Shown here: piece after piece, positions 43,551-55,740 of the stretch | Position numbering within the stretch: the first letter of the stretch is position 1 | Layout: each line of letters starts with the position of its first letter | Assembly (NCBI GenBank): GCA_036927565.1 | Contig: JAYESD010000001.1 | Coordinates: forward strand, 143,767,415 to 143,831,414 | Source of the DNA: Tuctoria greenei | Taxonomy: Eukaryota > Streptophyta > Magnoliopsida > Poales > Poaceae | Direction: 5' to 3' | DNA length: 64,000 nucleotides | Made by a program: the position numbers and the translations under genes | Notes under the pieces: model-generated | Told to the model about the DNA's origin: nothing | The model's database searches: none | Seen by the model: only the letters and a program-made list of their open reading frames with translations

Positions 43551-44810
43551 GATCTTCTCCCTGTAGCTCCCGCTTGTGCTATCTCTTCTTCCTCTCCAAT
43601 TTTGTAATCTCTTGTCTCCAGATGAATGAAACCCAAATTTTTGTGAATTCAAATTTCATTTTTTGTCTTCAACACCTTTGTCTCTCTTGGCCCCCTGGTA
43701 GATGTACACAATTTTATTGTGAACATGTACCAAGAGGATGTCCTGGTTGTTGACGACTTGCATGCTTCGAACTTGTAGAATGTAGGTCCGAAGACTTCGA
43801 TAGTGTAGGCCCCCTGAGGCTGTCGGAGCTTAGTGGCTCTGGCATTGACCATCGTTGGAGCTTAGTAGCTCCAGAGCATTGATGGTTAGTCCTTTGGGGT
43901 GTTGGAGCTTTGGCAGCTCCGGTAGTGACCTCCGTCAACACGTGTTGTGTCAACGTTAGAAACCACATTAGAGTATTTCCACCATCTTCATGTTGACGAA
44001 TTGCCTCCTAGCTTTACCGGAAATGAGTAGCTCCAGAGATGCTCGATGTCAATGTTTGAACATTGACCACAAGCCGCCTAGAGGATGTCGGAGCTTGTTT
44101 ATTTTTCCTGCACACTGAAGTCAAGAAAAATAGTAAAATTCGTTTCTTATCTATAACTTCATTGCGGCTTACTGTTCCCGATAATGTTTTACGTCGAACA
44201 CAATTCTAAATACAAACAAGAGTAATGTCTAGCTTCCTTCAGGTCTGATCGTATCCGGACTTGCCTTACTTCGGACTGTCGGGGTGTAGGTAGAGTGGCA
44301 TACTTAGGGTGCAGGACCAGGCTAAGTCGATAGCACACTTCGGACCTAGATTGCCTTGGCGACATTCAGACAAGTAGGCCATCAACAATGCTTGAACCCA
44401 GGAGAATAGACAATGCAACTCAAATTGTACATGAACTATTCGAGCTAAAGTTTCTTAAGAACTGCACAACTTTGTTATAGACAAGAAAGAGGAAAATAAA
44501 AAATATTGAGCCTGTACAAAGTAAATGCACGTGGAGTCCGTTTTCACACAATGATGTCTTTCATTATAGGTACGGGGTACAGGGGAAACAAGTACACTCT
44601 TAGGGTACGGAACCAGGCTAAGTGTGTTTCATTTCTCGTTTGACCCAAGGTACATAGCTACACTTTTAGTTCTGAGACTGTGACAAGTGTTGCATGGGCG
44701 TTGCGTACCTAACAGGGTAGGTCCAGCTGCCCTCCCGGAGGAGCTACCCGACTCTGTACAATGACTCTATAACATACACCACATGTAATTACAGACTCAC
44801 CTACGTGATA
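43551..44810 (-). other. Non-coding block between antisense gene and integrase, element Y
   Basis: Counterpart of 31680-32928. It has the same short GGAGCT...AGCTCC hairpin-like repeats near 43820-43930 and no supported coding sequence. Confidence 0.6.
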
Positions 44811-46357
44811 CTAAGCATAGAACTTACGGAGGTGCTCAATGTTCCAAGGATTTGGGAAAGGTGTCCCATCTCGGTTGCCAAGCGAACGCATCCGGGACGG
44901 GATACTTTGATCACTCGAAAGGGTGCCTCCCAGCTGGGGGAGAGTTTGTTTAACCCTTCTCTGGATTGTATTCTCCGTAGCACCAGATCGCCTTCCTCGA
45001 GCTGTCGGCTGTGAACATGCCATTGGTGATAGCGCCGAAGAGCTTGGCAGTATTGGGCATTCCGAACAGCTGCTCGACACCTTCCCTCTTCAAGGAGGTC
45101 AAGGTCTTCACGCCGGAGCTGGTCCTGCGTGGCTTCGTCGGAGGTCCGGACCCGAAGCGACCCCAAGGTGATTTCCGGATGAAGGACTGCTCCAGCTCCG
45201 TACACCAGAAGAAGGGTGTTTCTCCGGTTGACCGGTTTGGAGTTGTCCTATTGGCCCGTAGAGTGGGCGGAAGTTCTTCAATCCAGTTGGCTCCATGTTT
45301 TTTTAGGCGCTCATATGTGCGCGTCTTGAGTCCTTTCAGGATTTCTGCATTTGCTCTTTCAGCTTGGCCATTGCTTGCCGGGTGAGCTACAGAGGCATAG
45401 CTGACTTGGATGCCGAGATCTTCGCAGTATCCTTGGAAAGCAGAGCTTGTGAATTGGGTCCCATTATCTCTTATGATTTTGTTCGGGAATCCAAATATGC
45501 ATACTATGGACTGCAAGAAGTTGATAGCTGATTGCTTGTTGATTGTCACAACTGGAGTTGCTTCCGGCCATTTGGTGAACTTGTCAATGGCGACATACAG
45601 GAACTTGTAACCTCCGACGGCTCTTGGGAAAGGTCCCAAGATGTCCATCCCCCACACAGCGAAAGGCCATGTAGGAGGTATCATTTGTAGAGGCTGAGCC
45701 GGTGTGTGAATTTGCTTTGCATGGTACTGGCATGCTTTGCATTTCTTCACCAACTCAGTTGCATCCTGGAGCGCTGTAGGCCAGTAGAAGCCATGCTGGA
45801 AGGCTTTACCGACCAGCGTGCGGGAAGACGTGTGGTTCCCACACTCGCCTCCATGGATTTCTGCGAGAAGCTCGCATCCTTCTTCCCTTGTGATGCAACG
45901 CATTAGGATGCTGTTGGCACCGCGTTAGTAGAGATCCCCTTCTACCAACGTGTATATTTTAGCCAATCTGACTATCCAGTCAGCGGATACATCATCGTCA
46001 GGAAGGATATTGTCTTTCAAGTAGCTCCGGATCTCCGAGATCCATGCATCAGAGCTTGCTTAAGCACTTGATTCTTGCGTACTGGGTTGCTTGGAGCTTC
46101 CAGCAGCACCTATGACCCTTGATGGCTGCCATGGTAACAGGGCCATCGGGATCGCCAGCTTCAGGATGCTGGTCTTGCCCCCTTCACTCAGTTCGGCAGG
46201 CTGAGCTATGGGTTTTGACAACCTCCGGACGAAGGTTCCGTCAGGAGTAGGAGCTCCGGTTGATGCTTTCATCGAGAGTTCGTCAGCTTCAGCGTTATGG
46301 ACACGCTGGACATGGTGGAGATCCAGGACTTTGAAGTCCTTCTAAAGCCTCTGGACT
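44811..46357 (-). pseudogene. pol: Integrase of element Y
   Basis: Open from 45903 to 44950, then the true C-terminus is in a shifted frame (45205-44811, TAG at 44811). All three catalytic residues are present: 'WGMDILGPFP' (GAC 45645-45643), 'RDNGTQFTSS' and 'SNGQAERANAEI'. The zinc region has 'GECGNHTS' and 'CKACQYHAK'. Upstream, 46357-45904 holds the linker to RNase H with a stop (TTGGTAAGCTTAAGC area near 46062) and other stops. It is the best-preserved integrase core in the window, though its reading frame is broken. Confidence 0.85.
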
Positions 46358-48350
46358 TCAAGGATAAGCAGCTAGTTGAGAATTGTTACAGGAGCATTCA
46401 CCCTTCACCTGTTTAATGATGAGCTGCGAATCTCCCTTGACCAACAGCTGCTTGACACCATATGATAGTGCGACCTTTAGTCCATAAATGAGTGCTTCAT
46501 ACTCCGCCATGTTGTTGGTCGCCTTGAAGTCAAGGTGGACCATGTATTTTACCTTCTCCCCGGTTGGTGCGAGGAGAAGGACTCCAGCTCCGACCCCCTG
46601 TTTTTGCATGGAGCCGTCGAAGTAGAGGGTCCAGTGAGGTTCGGTGAAGACCGGAGCCTTGAGATCCGACTTCTGCTCACTAGGGCCCCCAGGGTTTGAT
46701 GGAGAGGGGGTCCATTCCGCAACGAAATCTGCCAATGCTTGACTCTTGATCGCTTGTCTGGGAACAAATTCAAGATCGAATTCGGCCAATTCTGCTGCCC
46801 ATTTTGCAATGTTCCCAGTAGAGTTGGGATTATGCAAGATCGCACGCAGTGGGTAAGAGGTCACCACTGAGATCTTGTGAGCTTGGAAGTAATGGCGAAA
46901 CTTCCTGGAGGCGATGAGGATTGCGTAGAGCAGCTTGTGCATCTCTAAGTATCGAGTCTTGGCATCATGTAGTTCTTCGCTGATGAAGTACACTAGGCGT
47001 TGGACTGTTTGGACCCTCCCGGAGGCGCCCAGAGCTTCCTCCACATCGTCCCAAACCCTCTCGGAGGGGTCCGGACCTGCTTCGGTCACCTCCGGGTTCC
47101 TGCTAGAGTAACCCGGAGCTTCTGCTAGAGTGACCTGGATCCTCCCGGGGGGGGGGTCCAAGTCTTCTGGGATAACTCCCTGTTGACCCAAGTCTGGGGG
47201 CTGGGACCCAGACTCACCTTCAGGAACCTCCGAACCCTCCCGGAGGAGTCTGGATTCCTGAGCTTGAGATGGTTTTGGTCTCTCCGCGACCAGGACCATG
47301 CTAACAACCTCGTCAGTTGCTGAAATGTAAAGCAGTAAGGGCTCACCAGGGTTTGGAGCTACCAGGGTTGGTAGAGTGGTGAGGAGCTGCTTTAGCTCTT
47401 GGAACGCCTTTTCTGCTTCTTCAGACCATTGAAATGGTCCGGACTTCCTCAATAGCTTGAAGAAGGGTAGCGCCCGTTCCGCCAGTCTTGAGATGAACCG
47501 GCTGAGGGTGGCTAGACATCCAGTCAGTTTCTGGACATCTTTGATGCGGACTGGTGGCCGCATCTCCTCTATGGCTTTAATCTTCGCCGGATTTGCCTCT
47601 ATGCCCCGGTGGTTTACTAGGAAACCAAGAAGCTTTTCGGAGCTAACCCCGAAGACGCACTTGTTTGGGTTCATCTTCGTGCGGGTGACCTGCAGCTTGT
47701 CGAAGACAGCTTGCAAGGCGTCAAGGAGTGACTCCTTGTCCTTGATCTTGACAACGATGTCATCAACATACACTTCAACTACGTCTCTGATGAGCTCTCC
47801 AAAGGTTTTGTACATATCTCGTACAAATGTTGAAGCTGCATTCTTGAGACCAAATGGCATGGCAGTATAACAGTACAATCCATCTACTGTGATAAAAGAA
47901 GTATGTTCTTCATCTTCCCTAGACATTCTGATTTGATGATACCCAGAATATGCATCTAGGAAACAAAGTAATTCACACCCGGAGGTGGAATCCACTATCT
48001 GATCTATTCTAGGTAGTGGGAATGGATCTTTTCGGCATGCCTTATTTAGTGTTGTGTAGTCGATACACATCCGAAGCTTCCCGCCGGCCTTGGGTACAAC
48101 AACTTGGTTTGCCTGCCATTTTGGATGGAAGACTTATCTGATGAATCCAGCTTAGCAACTTCTTCACTTCTCGTCGTATGATGTTTTGTCGCTCTACGGA
48201 TTGCTTCCGGGGCTTCTGATGTACTGGCCGAGCGTCAGGATAGATCTTCAGATTATGCTCGATCACTTCCCTAGGGATCCCAGACATTTGTGGCGGTTGC
48301 CAGGCAAACACGTCAACATTAGCCCGGAGGAAAGTGATGAGCGCGAGTTC
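46358..48350 (-). pseudogene. pol: Reverse transcriptase and both RNases H of element Y
   Basis: A 570-codon open frame (48070-46358) holds RT with 'FLDAYSGYHQI', 'MPFGLKNAASTF' and intact 'VYVDDIVVK' (near 47760), the first RNase H, the ~90-residue Gly/Pro/Glu-rich insertion (47300-47010), 'YFISEELHDAKTRYLEMHKL', and the second RNase H with 'YFDGSMQKQGVGAGVLL', 'TNNMAEYEALIYGL' and 'LLVKGDSQLIIKQV'. The RT N-terminus is shifted out of frame by a small deletion near 48145. A 2-bp loss near 46365 ends the frame. RNase H residues are better kept here than in X. Confidence 0.88.
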
Positions 48351-49202
48351 CTATTTTTCATTCAGACCTTCCGATATACAGGTGGTCTGAGCGGCACCGG
48401 AACCGATTTGGACGACTTTGACAGGGATGTCGGTGTCGCCACTTGGTTGCACGCGAGGTGAGGAGGTTGAGCCTCATTGACGAATACTCCGGGGTTTCGG
48501 AGCTTGCTCCTGCCTGGATTCTTCCTCCTGTGCTGTAGCAAGCGCATGCAATTCCTCCAAAGTAGTCACTTCGGCAGTACGGTCTCCGCGGATCCGGAGA
48601 ACGCCAGCTGGTGTCGGCATCTTTAACACCATGTAGCCATAATGAGCAGCAGCCATGAATCTGTACAAGGCGGGCCTGCGCAGAATGGCGTTGAAGGGCA
48701 AGTTGATCTGAGTGACTTCAAAGATCAACTTCTCAGTGCGATAATTCTCCTGAGTCCATAAGGTCACGGGGAGAGTAATAGCACCGAGTGGTGTTATGGC
48801 CCTCGGACCTACTCTGGAGAAAGGTCGGGAGGGGCGAAGATCCGAAGGTCAGAGCTAAAGCTTGACAAAAGCTTCAAAGCTTATGAGGTTCAGCCCCGAA
48901 CCTCCGTCCACCATTACATGGTGGAGTTGAATGTTGTTGATGGTAGGTGGTACCATCAGAGGTAGCTGGCCAGCTCCGATCATGTTCCGAGGGCAATCCA
49001 AAGCATCAAAAGTGATGGTAGTGTCCATCCACTTTCGATGAGGCTCCGCCATGGCTGTAGGAGCTACTGAGGCCATGTCCCGCCGCATAGTCTTGAGAAC
49101 ACGGCGGGAGGTGATGTCCCACGAACCACCAAAGATGGTGTTCATGGTCTTCTGACGCTCATTGTCGGAGACATTGAAGTCGTCATCGACGGAGGTGTAC
49201 AC
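48351..49202 (-). pseudogene. pol: Protease region of element Y
   Basis: The active site 'VMVDGGSGLNLIS' is at about 48925. A TAG at 48857-48855 (CAG in X) ends that frame. 'FNAILRRPALYRFMA' follows at about 48690, where the usual Gly of ILGRP is Arg. The segment ends at the TAG (48353-48351) shared with X. There is no insertion where X carries the solo LTR. Confidence 0.8.
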
Positions 49203-50766
49203 AGCCTTCAGGACCTTTTTAGGGTCCTGGAAGCCCAGCTCCTCTTCAGCCGGAGCTTCGTTGACTTTCTACTTTCCTTCCCTCTGACGGAAAGGAACTT
49301 CTTCCCGGCGCTTGTGGTAGCGCTCGGCAAGGTTTTGGACCTCCCGACAGTCCTCCAAGTTGTGGCCGTTCGTCTCGTGGATAGGACACCACATTTTGGA
49401 GTTGCCACCGTCTTCATAGGACGGCCGAGGTCGTTTCTCGGGGCGTTGCCCCCGGCCACCCGGAGCTGCAGCTACTGCAGTGGTGGATGTGCCGGCCGAC
49501 GACTTCTTCTTGCCGTTGAGATTTTTCTTCTTTTTTCCACTCCCGGAGGTAGTGGCTTCGCCTTTGGAGGATTTTTTGCCATCCTCCGAAGGTGGTTTGG
49601 AGTGCATTTCATGGCCCTCCGCAGCTTTGGCACATTTGTCTGCCAAGCTGAAGAGCTCCGTGACGCTGGTGATCTCCTTGACCGCCAGCTTCTCTAGCAT
49701 CTTATTATCTCGTACCCTGTCTAAATGCCACGATGACAGAAGCGCTAGAGATAAAATGAATGGTGTTTCGTACTTGGGAGAACCTCTGGATGAATGAGCA
49801 CAGGGATTCTCCCCCCTTTTGCACAACTGCAAAAAGGTCCAGTTCGGTGCCTGGTCGGGTGTATGAACTCCCGAAATTGGCGATGAACTGTTGGCACAAC
49901 TCCTCCCAACTATTGATAGAGTTGTGAGGAAGGCTCATGAACCAGGAACTGGCGGTCCCAGTCAAATCCACCGGGAAGTAGTTGGCCATTACGGCCTCGT
50001 TACCTCCGGCCGCAAGGATTGCGGTGGTGTAAATTTGGAGAAACTCGGTGGGGTTAACAGTCTCGTCAAATTTCTCTGGCAGGGGAGGCCAGAATTTTTG
50101 TGGCCATCTGACCATGCGCAAATGCATGGCCAGAGCAGAATAGCCTCCTCCTACTCCCTCGGGAGCAGGGCTGCCTCGAGCCCCTAGCCTTTCGCGAGCA
50201 CGCTCAATATGGACGCGACCGTCCTGTTGATGGTAACGGCGATCAAGCTCCGCCCGGAGGTCATGAGTTGACATCTTGGTTATCGTATGAGTACGTCGCG
50301 CCCCGGAGGGTAGCGACGTAACTTGCTGTGATGCAGCACGCCTCCTATTCTGGGAAGCATGCGAACCAAGTCTGCCAGACACGGTCCGATGCTACGATGG
50401 GGCCCGCCCCAATGGAGGAGGACCTTGATTGCTGATGCGATCGGCTGCTGCTGCAACCAGGTGTTCCACATCAGCCCTCCACTGCTCCATTGCACCCTGG
50501 GATGCACCTGGAGGTGGTGGACGTTGGAGGAGAGCATGCGCCGCATGAAGCGCGTGTTCAGGGTTGTTGTTGTTTGCCGATGCAGTCACTATGGCCGATG
50601 CACTATCATGCTGCTCAGCTTGATGTGCTAGTGCAGGCGATGGTGGTGGAGGCATGACTCCTGCTGGAGCCACGGCACCTGCTGGTTGCTGCATGTTGGA
50701 GGGATTTCCTCCAGCGGGTTGAACGGCAGGGTTGCCGTTGGAAGATCCAGCAGCCGAGTTCACCAT
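49203..50766 (-). pseudogene. gag: gag of element Y, broken
   Basis: The start is ATG 50766-50764 (MVNSAAGSSNGN). The core at 50110-49820 has 'VRWPQKFWPPLPEKFDETVNP', 'ANYFPVDLTGTASSWFMSLP' and 'SWEELCQQFIANFGSSYTRPG'. The zinc-knuckle-like 'WCPIHETNGHNLEDC' is at 49390. Defects: TAG at 50394-50392, a frameshift near 49720-49830, TAG at 49271-49269. The last stop is CAG in X. Confidence 0.85.
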
Positions 50767-50783
50767 ACTTGAAATCTCGGGCG

Positions 50784-50801
50784 CCCCTACCTGGCGCGCC
50801 A
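50784..50801 (-). promoter_or_regulatory. Primer-binding site of element Y
   Basis: TGGCGCGCCAGGTAGGGG on the - strand, two bases after the 5' LTR. Confidence 0.7.
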
Positions 50802-50803
50802 AC

Positions 50804-51684
50804 TGTCGGTTTTTGGAACCGGCAGATCTCCTGACACTACCTTAGGTAGATAGAGGAGTTGTAGTTCGGTAATGGGCGCGCAGAGATTCAAGAAGGTGAA
50901 ATACACGTGTACACAGGGATTTATATGGTTCGGGCCGCCTGAGCGTAATACCCTACTACACGGGGTGTGTTGGTGATGTATTAATCTTGTGAGTCTATAA
51001 GAAGCTCCAGAAGAAGAAGCTCGTCTAGCTCAGGGTGTTCAGCAGTAGTCTCGAACCGTCCTTTGTGTATCGTCGACCAGTCCTTTTATAGCACAAGGAC
51101 TGGTCGTTACAACGTTAGCCTAGTCCGACAGGTGGCCCCGGCGGTTACACATGCTTGATACACAATAAATGGAGTTAATTACTCTTAATAGTCTGGTAAC
51201 GGGCCTTAACAGTGCCATTACCAGTATTAAGGACAATCCGATCGTGTGTCATTAATATGACATTAATGACACTTAATCGGGTCTTGAAGTTTTTGATTGA
51301 TCCTTGAAGGTCCGGGGCCATTGGGGGGTCCACCGGCTTGATAGTTGAAGTTGAAGGTCCGGCAGTTGCCACGTGGCAGCTCTGGAGCTCACCGTCGTGG
51401 ACGGGTAGGTCCGGTGCTGTTGGACACGTGTCAGTACCGGAGCTTCCCTCTGTCTGGGGTTAGGTCCGGGGGTGCCATATTGGTATTCTGACCGGAGCTT
51501 CCCAGGTGTGGGTGATAGCTCCGGTCTTGTGATACACGTGGCGGCCCCGGGACTAACCATGTTGGGGAAGCAGGTCCGGCTACGCCTGACTTGTGGGGCC
51601 TTCGGAGGTCTTCAAATCTAGTATATGGAGTTTCCTTGTGATCTTTGCAATCCCAAGGGGTATACGGTACGGAGGGTACCGACA
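50804..51684 (-). repeat. 5' LTR of element Y
   Basis: 881 bp, TGTCGGTACC (51684) to ACCGACA (50804; the last bases read AACCGACAG across the joint). TATA CTATAAAAG lies at 51091-51083. CACGTG occurs near 50905, 51370, 51425 and 51534. Confidence 0.92.
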
Positions 51685-51689
51685 GCGAC
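51685..51689. repeat. Target-site duplication GCGAC (right)
   Basis: Pairs with 38655-38659. Confidence 0.88.
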
Positions 51690-51925
51690 TAATGGGCTGC
51701 TATGAATTAGTGGGATCACTATGATTCCAACTATTCTAAGCACCCATTCAAGTTCAAGGGAGTTGCCTCCAATGTTGGGTGCATGTTGTTCCTTTGTCGC
51801 TAAAGATTATTATGACCTTAGCCAAGAAATGACCAATCACACCCAACACATGGGAGACCTTGACGTGTGGACAAGTGGCATCTACAACATTCTCTTCAAC
51901 CACACTCAGGGCACCCATAGAGAAC
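51690..51925 (+). pseudogene. Remnant interior of element Z, coding-like
   Basis: An open frame from 51721 contains 'LGACCSFVAKDYYDLSQEM' and 'WTSGIYNILFNHTQGTH'. It is cut at 51925 by the copia element and appears to resume at 61738. I do not recognise the domain. By position it may be a 3' frame of an Athila-like element. Confidence 0.4.
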
Positions 51926-52058
51926 TGTGAGACATATGTGTGCTGAATACATTGGCTTTGACAATAAAAGTTTTGGATACTACCAAAACACCTTTTTAAC
52001 AAGGTCCGATTTGTTTTGGGTAGCTCCTGCAAGTCCGATGCTAGGTCCGACTTTTTTC

Positions 52059-52255
52059 CTAGGTGCGAGTAGCTTTGGTTAGCTTCGACGCTAGATCCGA
52101 CTAGCTTTGGTTAGCTCCGGTGCTAGGTCCGACTAGCTTTGGTTAGCTCCGGCGCTAGGTCCGAATAGCTTTGGTATGCTCCAGTGCTAGGTTATGCTAG
52201 CTTTGATAAGCTCTGGCTCAAAGTCCGGTTAGTGTTGGCAAGGTCTGGAGCTAGA
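52059..52255 (+). repeat. Tandem repeat in copia LTR, ~34-36 bp unit
   Basis: Four to five degenerate units around GTCCGACTAGCTTTGG / TTAGCTCCGGTGCTAG. The 3' LTR has the same array at about 60166-60355. Later units drift (GTTATGCTAGCTTTGATAAG). Confidence 0.75.
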
Positions 52256-52951
52256 TTGCTATGGTTTTGCTTTTACTTTGAAATATTTCGAACATGTTTT
52301 TCATCTATGTAAAGTTTTCTTAGTATTATTTTACTATGTTTCTGGTATGTTTTGATGGTTATTGTTGTTATAAATTTGCTGTGGTTTGCAACATGCTTAT
52401 GTGAGGTGCTCACGTAAGGTGTTGTGGTTTCGTAACTAACGAGAGTCGAGTCGAGGACTTGTGCTCGGAAGTATTGGTTGTTTATTCATGTGCAGGTGTT
52501 GCTTGAGTTTAAGACATGGCTGGTGACGGGATCCATTGAACTAGTCTTAGGGAGAAGATGAGATTCGACAACCAAGTTCGGGAGGAATTGTGGTTGAGTT
52601 GATCGGGAGGTTGTGCAGCTTGTTTGGATCAAAAACATTGCATATGAAGGTACCGTGGACGTCTTTGGAAGATGTTTGCACGTGTGCAAGGAGTGCATGG
52701 ACATGGCTACATGGTTCCGAGGCGTGATGAAGAGATGTGGACATAAAGAATTGGTCAGAAAGGTCCAACCAACTAGGTTATAGACTCAGGTTGCGGCTGA
52801 GTCCAGTTTGACTCAAATATGGAAATATTTGAGTTGGTTATGATAGGATTTTGTGTGGGTCACGAATTTGAGTTTTTTTATGAATGCGGGATATGTTCCT
52901 AAGGTGTTTTGAAGTCTTAAGGTATAGCGTATAGTTGGCCTTCGTGGTTGT

Positions 52952-52959
52952 TATATAAG
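52952..52959 (+). promoter_or_regulatory. TATA box of copia LTR
   Basis: TATATAAG followed by CAAGGGAG, conserved at 61135-61142 in the 3' LTR. Confidence 0.6.
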
Positions 52960-53558
52960 CAAGGGAGACCAGAGCTCTGGTAGACGACTTTGGGGCTGTT
53001 CCTTGTAAATTTTGATCAATAAAATTCGTAGTTTGAAGGAATTTTCGTTCCTTGTTCGTCCGACTTGTTTTCTTCAAGTCTTTCTCATTGAGTTTCTGCA
53101 CAGCACTACATTTCTTCGATGGTTTTATCATAACTCGGGTTTTACCGATCCGATTGACGTGATTATTCTTCGCTTATATTCACAACTTAATTTTGTATCA
53201 TCTGTAAAAAAATCACGGTCATTGGATTTGTGGTTTCTTATCTACACGAGTTTTTTTTGCAGTATTCAAGAACTGTTTTTCTCGGGTAGGACAGATTGAC
53301 CTTTGTTTGATCTTTCGATCTTAACTTGAATTTCTATCAAAGGATTTTTGTGATTCTTTTTGTGACGTCTTCGTGACTTGATTCTCTACAATCTATACTA
53401 GTTTTGTCACAGTTGAACACGTTTAGATTAGTCGCACACACGGTTTCTTTAACAGATCGGTTTTCTGTCGAGGGATGTTTCGTTGCTTTCGCTGAAAAAT
53501 TTTAATCTACCATTCACCCCCATCATGTAGCTTTACACGTGCTCTTCGATCCTACAAT

Positions 53559-53570
53559 TGGTATCAGAGC
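53559..53570 (+). promoter_or_regulatory. Initiator tRNA-Met primer-binding site
   Basis: TGGTATCAGAGC, a perfect match to the standard site, two bases after the LTR. Confidence 0.9.
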
Positions 53571-53617
53571 CACGGTGCTCTAATCTCTTTGATTTGCATG
53601 TGTTTTCACTAATCATC

Positions 53618-55740
53618 ATGGAGAAATACTCCGCCAAACTTTGTGTGTTTAGTGGTATCGATTTTCAGGTTTGGATGGCACGCATGGAGGCCTTCATCCA
53701 GGCGCAAGGCTTCGCGATATGGGAAAATGTATAGAAGCCTTATGAAGTCCACCAAACGATCAAGTTATGGCTATGAATCTACGGGACATTGACAACTACA
53801 ACAAAGCTCGCAAGTTGATCATTCAGGGACTCACTCAAAGCGACTTCGATCGTGTTGCCACACCTCCGATCAGCGTACGATGTGTTGAGAGCACTTTGTG
53901 ACTACCACGAAGGATCCAACACAATCAAGGAGGTAAAGCAGGATACGTTCAAGAAAGAATACATGCGCTTCAAGATGCAACCCGGTGAGTCTATTGATGA
54001 CTTTTTTGCTCGCTTTAATAAAATTCTCAGGAATCTACGTAGTGTCAACGTAAACTTTTCTGATGCTGGGAATGTTAGGAAACTCCTTAGTGCATTAGAC
54101 ATGACAATATCGGAAATGAAAGTAACATCCATTCGCGAATCAACTGTCACGAGTACTCTTACTTTAGATGTGCTTTACTCTAAACTAAAAACTCATGAAA
54201 TTGACATTTTATCATGAAAGAATCCAAATAAGTCTATTGCATTCGTTTCACAACGTGATATACCTAGCTCCAGCCAATCATCATCTTGCAATACTCTTGC
54301 TTTGCTGTCTTCACTAACCCTAGAACAGATTGAAGAATTTGCAGAAGAGGAGCTAGCACTCATCTCTACTCGGTTCACAAAAGCATTGCAAAATGTGAGA
54401 ACTAGAAGGAGAGGAAGCTCCGGACCTCAACGATGCTTTGAATGGGGTAAGACAGGTCACTTTTGTACAGAATGCCCTAACCTTTCAGGTCCAACTACCC
54501 ATGAAGAGAAGAAGAACAAAGTCAAGACCACCTCTGGAAACTCAAACAAGAAAAAACGGGTTCCATAGAACGCAATATGATAAATAGCTTCATCAACGCA
54601 CTTCAAGAGCTCAATTTAAGTGATGTGGACATTGGAAGTGATGAATATGATGATGATCTAGCCAACTTATCCTTCATGGCGGGCAAAATAAGATCAAGTC
54701 GGGAGGATGCAGAACACAACAGTGACGATGATGAGGTATGTTATACATGTAATGAAATGTGTGATGCAATTTCTCGTGCAACTATTATTGTCAAGAAAAA
54801 GGACAAAAAAATTAGGGATAATGCTGCTAAAATTGAATCACTAGAATCTGAAATCAATTGTTTAATAACTTTGATTCCTAGTGATGATTCATGTCCCTCA
54901 TGTGACTTAATCTATGAACAATTGTCCACATTAAGAAGTGCACACTCCTCCACTCTAGATAGACTTGATGAAGAAATTGAAAAGAACAAAAAGTTGTCTA
55001 ATTTTAATGTTAAAAACTTAAAAGATGCTTCTTGTTCTACAGATGATCCGCATTGTTCTGCATGTGACAATCTTGACAAGAAACTAAAATATGCAATGAA
55101 TGAAATTTCCATTCTGAATAATGTTTTATGTTCTCATTAAGTTAAATATTGTTCCAATTGCAAACTAAAAGGAAAAACTTCATGTCAAAACTGTCTAGTT
55201 TTATCTAAAGAACTTGACAATAAAAATAAGATACTAGAGTGGTTCTACAATGGGAACAAGAATCTAAACTTGCTGTTAAATTCTTCTAAACCTTGCAATG
55301 ATAAAACTGGTTTAGGTTTTGATTCCCATGCTTATTCTAAAACACATCCACCTCACATTGTAAGATCATTTGTAAGAGGTTTAATCAAAACTGTCCCTAA
55401 AAAAAAGGATGTGATTTTTAAATCTGCAGGAGTGTTGTCACATTCGGGATTAATTAAAAATAATGCATGCTCATCTAGACATGAACACAAAGTTAAATTT
55501 CATTGTACCTATCGTGGTAGAGATGCTCATGTCACAGATATTTGTTATAAAATAGCTAAACAACATAAAAAGGAAAGAATGCAAGCTAGATCTTATAACT
55601 CTCATGCAAAATTTGCTGCACATACTAAACCGAATGTCAGGAACATGCAACCTACTGTTATGAGTCAAAAACATTCAAAGTTTACCTCCGGATCTTTTGT
55701 TTTTGCCTCTAGAGCTACTGATTTTGTGTTACACAAGTAA
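53618..55740 (+). pseudogene. gag: gag of copia element, broken
   Basis: The start is ATG 53618 (MEKYSAKLCVF), with a stop near 53732 and frame changes near 53850. The copia-type gag core (53880-54217) has 'DTFKKEYMRFKMQPGESIDD' and 'MTISEMKVTSIRESTVTS'. The first zinc knuckle at 54430 reads 'CFEWGKTGHFCTEC': the second Cys is Trp. A coiled-coil section follows (54790-55130). A second knuckle-like motif at 55500 reads 'CTYRGRDAHVTDIC', again missing its second Cys. RNA binding is probably lost. Confidence 0.8.

Larger units (their letters stand above)
38660..51684 (-). mobile_element. Element Y: full-length Tat-lineage Ty3/gypsy retrotransposon
   Basis: A 13,025-bp sister of X on the opposite strand, with 881-bp LTRs and TSD GCGAC on both sides. 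It has the same gene order as X, read right to left, including the accessory gene on the strand opposite to gag-pol. It lacks the solo LTR that interrupts X. X and Y stand tail-to-tail, 773 bp apart. Frameshifts and stops differ from those in X, apart from one shared TAG before RT. Confidence 0.92.
51926..53556 (+). repeat. 5' LTR of copia element
   Basis: 1,631 bp from TGTGAGACATATG to GATCCTACA. The TATA box TATATAAG is at 52952-52959. A tandem repeat occupies 52059-52255 in U3. Confidence 0.88.

Noticed and set aside
21953..51684. One giant fold-back transposon or segmental inversion
   Set aside because: X and Y have different TSDs, different stops and indels, and each has its own LTR pair, so they are separate insertions.
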